Positions 25,501 to 36,399 of a stretch of DNA of 64,000 nt are shown piece by piece. Positions within the stretch are counted from its first letter, which is position 1. Each line of letters starts with the position of its first letter. The notes under the pieces are model-generated. The model was given only the letters and a program-made list of their open reading frames with translations. It ran no database searches and was not told the origin of the DNA. Made by a program: the position numbers and the translations under genes. Origin of the DNA: Sordaria brevicollis. Lineage: Eukaryota > Ascomycota > Sordariomycetes > Sordariales > Sordariaceae. The DNA is taken from contig JAUTDP010000001.1 in assembly GCA_033439795.1 (NCBI GenBank), forward strand, positions 1,488,001 through 1,552,000, read 5' to 3'.

Positions 25501-27116
25501 TTAATTTTAATTTAATAGAGGGTTTATTAATCCGTTTATAAATACGGCTTTTATTTCTACTTTTAAATTCCTTTTTACGAATAATAATAATATAGGCGGT
25601 AGGGGGTATATTAAAGAAATTGATATTTTTATTATCTTTTACCGCCGCCGGTTTTAATATAATACTTTTTTTAAAGTCCTTTTAATATATAAATAAGCGT
25701 AGCCTTTCGGCGTATTTTATAATAACTTTTATAATAATTTTTTTAAAAATAGGATATACCTTCTTTTCGAAGGTATAATACCCGTACTTTTTATATAGAA
25801 CGTAAAAGATTAACAATTTATTTTTATTAAACGGGTAATTCGCTTTTCTAAAATAATTTCTATTATATTTATCCTTATTATAATATTTATAAATATTAGC
25901 GTTATAGTAAAATTTCTTTAAATATCTTACGCCCTAATAAATAAAATATTATTAAATATTAGCCGAGGAAGTAAACGGTTTATAAATATACGCGCCGCCT
26001 TCTTAAAGGAGGAATTTTTTATAGAGAGTTTCGGCTACCTTTATAATTATAACCTTTATTATAAGGAATCCCCTATTTTTATTAATTCTTTTCTTTTACG
26101 GGCGTATTTTAATAATAAAGGCGGTTGGGTTCGTTTATTATATTTTATAAATAATATCCTTTATCTTTATATATTTAGCGATATTTATTTAAAGGAACCT
26201 TTTAACGATTAACGTAATAATATTTAAAAATACGAACGCTTTTTCGTTAAAAATTTTCTTAATTTAAATTTAATATTATTAATATTATTTATATATAGCG
26301 TTATTAAATATAATTTTATAATTTCTAATCGTAGGTAATTTCGTAACGGTTCGTATAATATTAGGAATACCGGTCTTTAAGTTGTAAAATATCTTCTCGA
26401 TTTAAATTTTAATTTTTTTATTTATTTATTTCGAATATTAAATATCGATTATAATACTTTAAATAAGGAAGGTATAATTATAATTAACGGGGAATATTTT
26501 CGGGGGGGGGGGGGGGGGGTAATAATCGTAATATATTAAAAGATAGACCTAATTTTAAGAAAAGTATCCTTTATAATTCCGGCCTATATTTTCGGCGCTT
26601 TTTTAATATTCTTCTATAATTCTTATAGGATTGTCTTCTTTAAATCATTAAAATCCTTCCTAATAATAATTTAATCGTTATTAACTTTATTAGCTTTGGG
26701 GCGCGTTACTCTATTTTTTTTCGCGAGGATTTTCGTATATTCGTTAAATAATTTATAAATTTAATTACGGTCTTCGAACGAGACGGCGTTATAATCCGAA
26801 GATTTATTCGCTTTAACGATAAATTTTTTTATAATTTCGTCGTCTTCTTACGTTTTTTTTAAAGTCTTCGCGGTATATACTACGTTAAGGTTATTATATA
26901 TTAAGAATCCTATAAATAGATTATAGACGTTATTTTCGAATTTACGGTTATTATTATTAATTATTATTGGTAGTAACGATATATCGTCGTCGCTATAATC
27001 GTCGCGGGATATCGTAAGGGACGTAAAAGACCCTCTTGAATCGATTCCCGTTGTCGGTTTTCGTTTTAGAGCGCTCCTCGATTAGAAATCGGCGTTTCCG
27101 GTTCTAAAGCAGTTTT
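25501..27116 (-). mobile_element. LINE copy L, part 2 (5' half)
   Basis: Continuation of copy L after insertion C, from the end of ORF1 to the 5' signature near 27080-27116. The ORF1 homopolymer is eighteen G at 26502-26519. It abuts internal minus-strand LINE sequence of copy M at about 27117. Confidence 0.78.
26502..26519 (-). repeat. Poly-C tract inside LINE ORF1 (18 bases)
   Basis: Eighteen consecutive G on the plus strand. The same site holds 8 to 20 bases in the other seven copies. It codes for prolines in the ORF1 sense and is untouched by RIP because CC is not a RIP target. Confidence 0.8.
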
Positions 27117-28067
27117 ACTCGGTCGAATAGTTTACCTAATTTAAATAATAATAGTATTCGTATACCTTCCCGTAATAATTCTTTAATAAAAATCAATTCG
27201 CCGGTTACTCGTCCTACCAACCCCGTTCCCATTAATAGTAATTAGTTCGTTTAGCGTTAATTGGTAATTAATACTATACGCTAGTATATTCGTTAATTTA
27301 ATAAATAAAACCGTTTATTTATTAATAATAATAAAATATTAAAAATTTTAATTAATTATAAAAAGAAATAATAATTAAATAGGTCGTTACCTTCATAGCC
27401 TAATAAATTCTTAATTAAATAGAAATCCTCCCCCCGTTTTCGTTCTAACGTATCAATAAATAAAAGTAAAAAAAAAGGAAAAAAAGAAAATTAAAAATAA
27501 TAAGCGAATTCGTTTCGCCGCTCCTCTTCTAATTTAATTACTAAATAATATCTATTTAATCGTCCTAACCGAAGTATTTATAATAAAATTCTTTCGGCCT
27601 TAATTCTATCGTTTAAATAAATTTAGAATTATTCCTATATTTACGGCCAATCGGTTATTACGAATTATATATTTATTATTTAAAAATATTCGAATATAAT
27701 ATAATAAAACATTTTTCGTTTTAATTTATACGAATAAATAAGGGTATTAATATTAAGGATTCTCCTTTAAAAAAGGAAGGCCTTAAAGCCGATTACTTCT
27801 ATTTTCGCTTAAACGAAGAAGGAATTCTTCGCTTTTATTAATAAATAATAATCCTTATTATCCTCCGAAGGTTAAATTTTCTTCCGCTTTTTTTTTTCTA
27901 ACCGATTATATACCGTTTTATCGTAATATCGTTAAATTTTAAATCGAAGTTAATAATCGTAAATTTATACCGCCAATTTAATTTAATTACTATTACCGTT
28001 AATTAATAATTATAATATAATACTTATTCTCTCTTTATAATATCCTTTAATTATATTTTTCAATCGA
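27117..28067 (-). mobile_element. LINE copy M (3'-side fragment)
   Basis: Minus-strand fragment matching the end of ORF2 and the start of the 3' region (equivalent to about 3010-3940 of copy I). It begins with about 25 bases that match a different internal site, suggesting a rearrangement at its left edge. It is cut at 28067 by the 3' end of copy N. Confidence 0.65.
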
Positions 28068-28480
28068 AGTAAATAAGATTCTTATTCCTTAGTTAAATTT
28101 ATAGCGCCAATATAATATAGGGTCTATTTCCGATTCTTCGTAGGATAAAATTATTAATATTAAACGCCCCGGATAAAAACCCTAGCTATAATTCCCGGCG
28201 TAGACCTATCTGCGCCGCTTCTTCGGCGTTCTACGATCGTAATATATACCTACCGCTAACGCGATTAACCTCCGTTTTATCCCTTTTATTTACTATTACG
28301 TACGAATAATAGGCCGTTCCGCCTTTTTAATCCGTTATTCTATCCTTTATTTATTACCGCTTTTTACTTTTTATTTTCCTATTTATTTACCCTTTTAACC
28401 GTTATTAAACTTCTTAATTATTAAATCTTTTTTTATTCCTTTTATTCTTTTTTTCCTTTTATAATAATTACATTTCTATT
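28068..28480 (-). mobile_element. LINE copy N (3' terminal 410 bases)
   Basis: Starts with the LINE 3' terminus (AAGATTCTTATTCC) near 28076 and contains the 3' hairpin region with one arm mutated near 28195. At 28481 another 3' terminus starts (copy O), so N was interrupted by O within its 3' region. Confidence 0.7.
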
Positions 28481-28703
28481 AAGTAAGATTCTTATTCCCT
28501 AGCTAAATCTATAACGCCAATAAGGCATAAAGTCCATCTCCGATTCCCTATAAGATGAAACCGTAGGTATTAAACGCCCCGGATAAAAACCCCGGCTATA
28601 TTTCCCGGCGCGGACTTATCCGCGCCGCTTTTTCAACGTTCTACAATCGTGGTATATACCTACCGCCAACGTAATTAATATCCGTTTTATCCCTTTTATT
28701 TAT
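28481..28703 (-). mobile_element. LINE copy O, part 1 (3' end)
   Basis: A second LINE 3' terminus (AAGTAAGATTCTTATTCCC) head-to-tail with copy N. It is interrupted after 28703 by the MULE; the last eight bases TTATTTAT (28696-28703) recur at 32348-32355, where copy O resumes. Confidence 0.8.
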
Positions 28704-28819
28704 GAGACTCCCTATACGGGCTGTGCTACTTTCCTACGCGGGCTATATCTAACAGCCCGTATAGGGAACCCTATATAATCTTCCTATACGGGCTATATCA
28801 CTATAATCCCTAACCCTAA
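28704..28819 (+). repeat. MULE left terminal inverted repeat
   Basis: Nearly identical to the reverse complement of 32232-32347, with differences that are mostly C/T or G/A. It contains three internal copies of the short motif CCCTATACGGGCT or its complement (CTATACGGGCT in one), probably transposase-binding units. Confidence 0.85.
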
Positions 28820-28980
28820 TACCCGCGGGCATCACCCTTTCCCTATGAAAACTTCTATACTATACCGTTATATTATTATTATTAGAAATAATACTAGAAT
28901 ACGTTCAATTTCCTCCAAACCCTCTTATAAATACCAAATCTCACTTCAATTATTACTAACCCCGAAAGGGGTATTATAGG

Positions 28981-29070
28981 GACGCCCGTAGTATAGTGGT
29001 TTATTATTAACGAGTAGTAGCCGTTATTAGTACTATAAATTATAAAGACTTGCGTTCGATTCCTATTTAT
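28981..29070 (+). pseudogene. tRNA-like sequence (degenerate tRNA or SINE head) inside the MULE
   Basis: The internal polymerase III promoter boxes are well formed. TAGTATAGTGG (28989-28999) matches the A-box consensus, and CGTTCGATTCC (near 29053-29063) matches the B box at 10 of 11 positions. The spacing between them is about 20 bases longer than in an intronless tRNA. I cannot fold a convincing acceptor or T stem, so this is a decayed tRNA (possibly intron-containing) or a tRNA-derived SINE fragment. No anticodon is assigned. Confidence 0.35.
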
Positions 29071-29774
29071 ATTATTATAATTGTATTTTTCTCTCCTTTA
29101 TAATTATTATTATTATTTCTATTAATTATAGGTTTAAAAATACTATATAGGCTATAGGTTTAAAAGTAGTAGGTAGTGGGCGAGGGTATAGGGGGATGTA
29201 CGTTATAATAAGTAATGCGTTATCCTTTATTTCTTATTAACGTTTCGCTGTTAAAGTTTAAAGTATAAGGGATTCGGGCGGGGCGTATAATTAAAACGGG
29301 GGAACCTCTTTTTTTTATTAATTTTTATTAAGATAAGAAATTGTAATTTTTAGTATAGTATTTTAATATAATATAAATTAATTGAAATTTCGCTATTTAA
29401 TTACTTATTCGTTTAATTTCTTCTTTAAAGGTTTAATAACCCGCCCGCTTTTTTTAATAATAGTTTAAAATATTAACGAATTTATTATAGTACGTTTTTT
29501 ACGGGGAGGTTATTTATTAAAATTAGGAATAAGAAGGTTATTAAAAAGTATTACCGTTTAGGCGTTAACCTTTTTTAGAATTCGAGTATAAGTAATTTAA
29601 TATTTTATAAAGGAATTATTTAAATTATATAAATTCTCCTTCTTTCCCCGTTATACTTCGATAATAGAGTATATAAATTTACTATTATTAATACTAATAC
29701 TAATTTTATTAATAATTTCGAATTATAATTACCGCCGGCGGAATAATAATTTAAGAATCTAGCTCCTCTTTACC

Positions 29775-29812
29775 GCCTTCCCTTTCCCCTTCCCCTTCCC
29801 TTTCCCCTTCCT
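29775..29812 (+). repeat. Pyrimidine (TTCCCC-type) microsatellite
   Basis: Interrupted CCTTCC/CCCTTCC runs within the non-coding left half of the MULE. No function assigned. Confidence 0.6.
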
Positions 29813-30049
29813 CGTATTAAAGACCTTCTAATCTTTAAGTATATTTATTACGCTATTCTTTAACCTTCCCCTAATTTTATCAGTAATTTTAGGATTTTTA
29901 ATACAAGTATAAGGGTTTTATTTACTTTAAAATATATTATTAAATATAAAATTATAAAAGAATAAGTAGATAAATTTATTAAGGGTTTTCGGGTATAATA
30001 ATAGTAATAGATGTTTTAACGGGTTAATTACTTTATACCCTAATTTTTA

Positions 30050-31960
30050 AATAATTGTAATAATTTATAATAATAGGGTATATTATATTGCCGTTATATA
30101 ATATAATTATAAGGTCCTAAATTTCGTACTAATCTTTTATTAAATACTAAGGGTATTCTAAATTATATAATACGTAATTGCTAGCGGATGAATTCGAGCT
30201 TACGGTACGTAATCCGTTAAGGCAAGTCTTTTAAAACCGTTATTATAATTAAATTAGTAAATTCGCCGTAGATTTTAATATCTTAGTCGGTAATATCTTT
30301 CTCCTATTAGCGCCGTTTACGCTCTATTATAGTATATAGAACCGTTAATAATATAAATAAATTAATTTTATTATTTATTAAAAATCCCTTTACGTAATAA
30401 TTAGTCGATTTATTAGGAAATATAACGACTAACCTAAAGTTCTTATATTATAACGTATAATAACGTATTTATTAGTGCCGAATACCTATATATATATCCT
30501 ATAAATATAGTAATATCTTTTATTAATCTTCGAAATCTATAATTAGGCGCTTCTAGCGTTGAATAAACGTAATTTTATTAGGAGTAAAAATTACCGTTTT
30601 CTAAAGGTTAAAGAGATTTCGATAAGTATATTCGAAGACCTTCTAATCCTTTATTAGCGATGTAGTATATTGTAGAACCTTTCGATCGTTTTAGTTAAGG
30701 GTGATAGGCTCGCGGTTAAATTCTAAATCGCTATCCTCCCCTTTTAATTTCTTTTATTTCTTTTTTATTTATAAAAGAATATTGTGGTTAATATGAAAGA
30801 TATAGATTTATTATTGGAAATTAGGAAATATTATTAATAGTGCCGTTTTTAATTGGTTATTAAAATTAATGATAATAACCTTTAACGTAGCTGCCCCTAC
30901 TTTAATACGCAAATTTTCGATTATTTTGGCCATTTATGTAAACCCTTCAACTTTATTATTATTAATAAGATTAAAAGTAGTAAAATAAATAGAATAGGTA
31001 TTGGTTATATTTGTAATAATAGTAAGAGGGTAGTTATAATAATTAATTTTATAAGTATTATCGATGTTAAGGTATTTTGGCTATTTCTTTTACTAATTAA
31101 GGTAATTTTTCTATAATTAAGTAAGCTTAACTAATTGGTAAAGGTTATCTTTAGCCTATTTAATAATATAAGTAATGTTAATTCTATTAAAGTAATTAAT
31201 AATTATTACGGTAGCCTTATAGTTTTTGCGTATTATCTTTTTAATCTTCTAGTATATATTATTAATATCCTTATATATATAAATTAAAGATTTAAACTCC
31301 TGTTTAATAATGCTTAAAATATTACGAAGTTTAATATTAGGTTCGTAATTCAATATAAAAACGTAGTAGAGGATAACGGAGCTTTTTTTTACCCTACGTA
31401 ATTGGAGGTAGGTTAATGGGTATAAAGATGGCTGGTAATTATAAATTTAATTATAGGTATTAATAACGGGTTGGTAAATTTATTTCTAATTATTCTTTTC
31501 GAAGGTAATAGCTACTCCATACTATTCGCAATTATATTTGCAATTTCTAGATTTCCTTAATTTAGCTATAGATTCTCGAGGCTAATTAAACCGATTATAA
31601 AAAAGGCGGTAATACGTAAACGCGCCCTTACGGTAATTAGAGCCCTATATACGGTTAAATGCAAAGCCGTTTTTAAACCCCTATATATTAAATAATTCTT
31701 AAATATCCTTCGTAGAGTTTAAAGGCTCGGGTATAATATCTTCGGTTATTAGATTGGGAATAGGCTCCTTATTTATAAATTCTTCGCCTTCGTTAAATAG
31801 GTCGCCGTTATAAGGGGATCCTTCGTAAGGATTAACGTTATTATTACTTTCATTACCCGTTTAACCCTATAATTATTAAATAGAAGTAGGAATATCCTCG
31901 TTACGGATGGGCGAGGTGGGTACGAATTTATTTCTATTAGTAGAATAATGGCTATTAGAA
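30050..31960 (-). pseudogene. MULE transposase remnant (FAR1-type zinc domain plus MULE DDE domain)
   Basis: The minus-strand frame is continuous from about 31960 to about 30800 apart from TAA/TAG codons. An acidic, Asn-rich N-terminus (NEDIPTS, NPYEGSPYNGDLFNEG) is followed by a Cys-x3-Cys (N-C-K-Y-N-C-E, about 31530-31550) and a Trp/Tyr-rich strand region of the FAR1 type. Then comes the MULE core: LNIDNTYKIN..YPL (first catalytic Asp retained, about 31050-31065), VIIINFNNQLKTAL (second catalytic Asp changed to Asn, about 30850-30870), and IFHINHNIL just after a one-base frameshift near 30800. The shifted frame then continues with a YTYRNLF...IERKRR stretch to about 30050. It would have cut and pasted the element; the loss of a catalytic Asp, the frameshift and the stops make it inactive. 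No start codon could be chosen. Confidence 0.7.
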
Positions 31961-32231
31961 TTGTTTAAAAATTTAATAGCGGATATATTATAAATAAAAA
32001 AATTAATTCAATTAATTGCACGTATTATAGCGATTATATTAACGTTGAAATTATATCGATATAGGGTATTATTGTGAAATTATAGTTATATATTGTCGTT
32101 GTATTTAATTCGTAGCGTAAAGAAATCGCGTAATTCTAAGATGAAAATTTCGAAATTCGCTAAGTTCGATTGCCAAATACGTCCCCTGCTGCGGGTATTA
32201 GGCTATTAGGCGGCGGGGTTCTATTACATTT

Positions 32232-32347
32232 ATCAGGGTTAGGGATTATAGTGATATAGCCCGTATAGGAAGATTGTGTAGGGTTCCCTATACGGGCTGT
32301 ACTAATAGCCCCTATAGGAAAGTGACACAGCCCGTATAGGGAGTCTC
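32232..32347 (-). repeat. MULE right terminal inverted repeat
   Basis: Partner of 28704-28819. It ends in AGCCCGTATAGGGAGTCTC and is followed by the TTATTTAT target duplication (32348-32355). Confidence 0.85.
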
Positions 32348-34061
32348 TTATTTATTATTACGCCAAAATATTAAACCGCTCCGCCTTCCTAATTTACCGT
32401 CCTATCCTTTATTTACTACCGCTTTCCGCCTTCTATTCCTACCCGTTTACCCTTTTAACTATTATTAAACTTCCCAACTATTAAACCTTCCTTTATTCTT
32501 TTTATCCCCTTCCTCTTCTTATTATAATTACGTTTTTACTATAATTTATATTAGCGTAAGGATTTCCCTCTCTTAAATATAAAAACCCCCTATCCCCCGG
32601 GTTTTTTTAAATTTTTCCTTCCTTTAATAATAATAATCGATTCGAAATAACCATTCCCCATTAAAAATACGCTAAAGCGCTCCGTAAAATAATAAAAACC
32701 TCCGACGAAAATAAAAGCGAAAATTCGTTTCCCTTTCGCTTTCTTTCGCTAACCCCTATATTTAATATAATTAATATTAATATTAAAATTAATTTCGAAC
32801 GTATTATTAAATTCCTTATTAATAATAAATTCTTCTATATATTAGAGAAAGGGTAAATCCTCCCTTTATTACGTTTTATCCCTATACTAATTTCTCTAAA
32901 GCTGTATCTATACTCCCCTATATTTCGCTTATACTCTCCAATTAATTAAAACCCTTTTTACTTTTATATCCGTCCCGGGTTATAATATTTATATAAAGGC
33001 TATCGTTAAATCGACCTATTATATCCTTAATTACCCGAATAAATTACTATCCTTTATATCGTTAATATTTCCTATTCTAATTCGTTATTAAATAAATTTA
33101 ATTAAATTATTTAATATATTTTAACGGTTTTGTATTATATAATTAATACGCTTTATAGCTTCTATAATTTCTGTAATACTTTTTAAAATAAGGTCGTTAC
33201 TAAAGACTTAATTAGTAGCGAATTCTACGACTATTTTATCCGCTTTTATATCGTTATTAAGGAATTTACCGGCGCGATTCGCCTTCGTTTTATTAGCGAT
33301 AATTTTATTAATACCTTTAAGTAATTTATTCGTTATAGAAAGTAATTAATTAATAATTATTTTTAAAAAGGTTATTACGAATTCCTCCTTTTTAATAAAA
33401 ATAATTTAATTAATAATTATATTCTTTTAAATAGTATCTTCTATAATAATAATAATAATTTGCCCTATAATAATAATAGTAATTTATTTCGTAATAATAG
33501 CGGTAGAATTCCTTAAAATAATAATAATATTTGTATATCTTCTTATAATAATTCCTTAATAGAAATTAATTCGCCGGCTATTCGTCCTACCGGTCCCGTT
33601 TTTATTAATAATAATTAATTCGCTTAACGTTAATTTATAATTAATATTATACGTTAATATATTCGTTAATTTAACGAATAAAACCGTTTATTCGTTAATA
33701 ATAATAAAATACTAAAAATTTTAATTAATCGTAAAAAGAAATAATAATTAAATAAATCGTCGCTTTCGCGGCCCGATAAATTTTTAATTAAATAAAAATC
33801 CTCCCCTTATCTTCGTTCTAACGTATTAATAAATAAAAATAAAAGAAAAGGAAAAAAAGAAAATTAGGAATAGCGAGCGAATTCGTTTTATTATTTTTCT
33901 TCTAATTTAATTATTAAATAGTATTTATTTAATCGTTTTAATCGAAACATTTATAATAAAATTCTTTCGGCCTTAATTCTATCGTTTAAATAAATTTAGA
34001 ATTATTTTTACGTTTATAGTTAATTAATTATTACGAATTATATATTTATTATCCGGAAATA
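32348..34061 (-). mobile_element. LINE copy O, part 2
   Basis: Copy O resumes after the MULE with the duplicated TTATTTAT and runs through the 3' region into the end of ORF2. It stops abruptly at 34061 against the plus-strand copy A. The sequence before the break (TATCCGGAAATATT) is found inside the C-terminal part of ORF2 of other copies. Confidence 0.75.
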
Positions 34062-34268
34062 TTGGCGATTGATGGCGGCAACCGTGGATTCGAAAACAGC
34101 GTCTACAACCCGCTCGCAGGACTCTCAGCTTGCAACGACCCTAACGTAGCGCGCGCCGCAAAGACTTTGGAAAGAACGCAGGAGGACGACGAAATTATAA
34201 AAAAACTTATCGTTAAAGCGAATAAATCTTCGGACTACGACGCTATTTCGCTCGAGGACTATAATTAG
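34062..34268 (+). pseudogene. Least-mutated piece of LINE ORF1, copy A
   Basis: This 68-codon open segment shows what the family's ORF1 looked like before RIP: acidic and helical (ENSVYNP, VARAAKTLERTQEDDEIIKKL, SSDYDAISLEDYN), with CAA, CAG, TGC and GCA codons still present. The same protein segment is present in every other copy with Asn, Lys, Ile and stop substitutions. It lacks the N-terminus of ORF1 because the copy is truncated at 34062, so it is not an independent gene. Confidence 0.65.
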
Positions 34269-34642
34269 GTTCGTAAGCTATTTAACGAATATACGAAAAT
34301 CCTCGCAAAGAAAAGTGGGGCAACGCGCCCCGAAGTTAATAAAGCTAATAACGATTAAATTATTACTAAAAAGGATTTTAATAATTTAAAGAAAATAATC
34401 CTATAAAAATTGTAAAAAAATGCTAAAGAGGCGCCGAAAATATAGGCCGGAATTATAAAGGACGCTTTTTTTAAAACTGGGTCTATCTTTTAATATATTA
34501 CGACTATTACCCCCCCCTAAAAATACTCCCTATTAATTACGACCGTACCTTCCTTATCCGAAGTATTACGATCGATATTTAATATTCGAAATAGACGAAT
34601 AAAGAAATTAAAACCCAAATCGAAAAAATACTTCGTAATTTA
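34062..34642 (+). mobile_element. LINE copy A, part 1 (5'-truncated)
   Basis: Plus-strand copy lacking about the first 170 bases of the element. The first 140 bases (34062-34205) are strikingly GC-rich and hardly RIPped, giving an open ORF1 segment of 68 codons (IDGGNRGFENSVYNPLAGL start). After that the usual AT-rich decay sets in. The poly-C tract is eight C at 34510-34517. It is interrupted at 34642 by copy B, with ACTTCGTAATTTA at 34630-34642 and 53118-53130. With 53118-59362 the copy is about 6.81 kb. Confidence 0.82.
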
Positions 34643-34724
34643 GAACTCCCTTTTAAAGGGAAAAACTACTTTAGAACCGGAAACGCCAATTTCTAATCGA
34701 GGAGCGCTCTAAAACGAAAATTAA

Positions 34725-36308
34725 TAACGGGAATTGATTTAGGAAGGTCTTTTACGTCCTTTATAATATCCCGCAACGAATATAACGACGATAATATATC
34801 GTTATTACCAATAGCGATTAATAACGGTAATTATAGATTTAAAAATAGCGTTTATAACCCGCTCGTAGGATTCTCAATTTATAATAACCTTAACGTAGCG
34901 CGCGCCGCGAAGATTTTGGAAAAAACGTAAAAGGACGACGAAATTATAAAGAAATTCATTATTAAAGCGAATAAATCTTCGAATTACGACGCCGTTTCGT
35001 TCGAAGACCGCAATTAGGCTCGTAAATTATTTAATAAATATACGAAAATCTTTACGAAAAAAAGTAGGGTAATACGCCCCGAGGCTAATAAAGTTAGTAA
35101 TAATTAAATTATTATTAGGAAAAATTTTAACGATTTAAAGAAAACGATCCTATAAAAATTATAAAAAAACGTTAAAAAAGCGCCGAAAATATAGGCCGGA
35201 ATTATAAAGGACGTTCTTCCTAAAACCGGGTTTATTCTTTAATATATTACAATTATTACCCCCCCCCCCGAAAATACTCCCCGTTAATTACGATTGTACC
35301 CTCTTTATCCGAAGTATTATAATTAATATTTAATATTCGAAATAAACGAATAAAGAAATTAAAATTTAAATTAAAAAAATACTTCGCAATTTAAAAATTA
35401 ATACTTTTAATATTATATAAACCGTTACGAAATTATTTACGACCGGAAATTATAAAATTATATTTAATAATATTATATACGAATAATATTAATAATATTA
35501 AATTTAAATTAAAAAAATCTTTAGCGAAAAAGCGTTTATATTTTTAAATATTATTACGTTAATTACTAAAGGGTTCCCCTAAATGAATATTATTAAGTAT
35601 ATAAGGATGGAGGATATTACTTATAAAATATAATAAGTAAACCTAACCGCCTTTATTATTAAAATATGCTTATAAAAAAAGAGAATTAGTAAAAATAGGG
35701 GATTCCTTATAATAGAAGTTACAATTATAAAAATAATTAAAACTCTCCGTAAAAGATTCCTCCTCTAAGAAGGCGGCGTATATATTTACGAACCGTTTAT
35801 TTCCTCGGTTAATATTTAATAATATTTTACTTATTAAAGCGTAGGATATTTAAAGAAATTTTATTATAATATTAACGTTTATAAACGTTATAATAAAAAT
35901 AAATATAATAAAGACCGTTTTAAAAAAACGAATTACCCGTTTAACGAAGATAAATTGCTAATCTTCTATATTTTATATAAAAAGTACGGGTATTACGCTT
36001 TCAAAAAGAAAATATACCTTATTTTTAAAAAAATTATTACGAAGGCTATTATAAAGTATACCGAAAGGTTATATTTATTTATATACCGGAAGGACTTTAA
36101 GAAAAATATTATATTAGAACCGGTAATAATAAAGGATAATAGGGATATCGATTTCCTTAACGCCCCCTTTACTATTTATATTATTATTATTCGTAAGAGG
36201 GAATTTAAAAATAAAAATAAAAGCCGTACTTGTAAACGGATTAGCGGACTTTTTATTAGATCGAAATTAACGGCTAAAAGCCTAATAAATATATTTATAA
36301 ATTTTTAA
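34725..36308 (+). pseudogene. LINE ORF1 remnant, copy B
   Basis: ORF1 in the usual order. The last 117 codons (35955-36308) are open and include the knuckle region, where Cys codons have become Tyr (KKYGYYAF), and the conserved ending IIIIRKREFK...LINIFINF. A proline tract is encoded by eleven C at 35259-35269. Confidence 0.65.
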
Positions 36309-36399
36309 AATTCGGGTACTCGGAACGGCGCCAGCTTAATCGCCGCCGTTAAATTAATTATTTAAAAGGAAAAGACTCCTACTCCTATTCCGCTTATAA

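Larger units (their letters stand above)
28704..32347 (-). mobile_element. Mutator-like DNA transposon (MULE)
   Basis: A 3.64-kb DNA transposon inserted in LINE copy O. It has inverted repeats of about 115 bases (28704-28819 and 32232-32347), both beginning GAGACTCCCTATACGGGCTG, and an 8-bp target duplication TTATTTAT. Long inverted repeats, an 8-bp duplication and a FAR1/MULE-type transposase on the minus strand together identify the superfamily. It is AT-rich and RIP-affected but less so than the LINEs, since TG and CA still occur. The region between the left repeat and about 30050 has no gene I can recognise; it holds a tRNA-like sequence and a pyrimidine tract. Confidence 0.82.
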
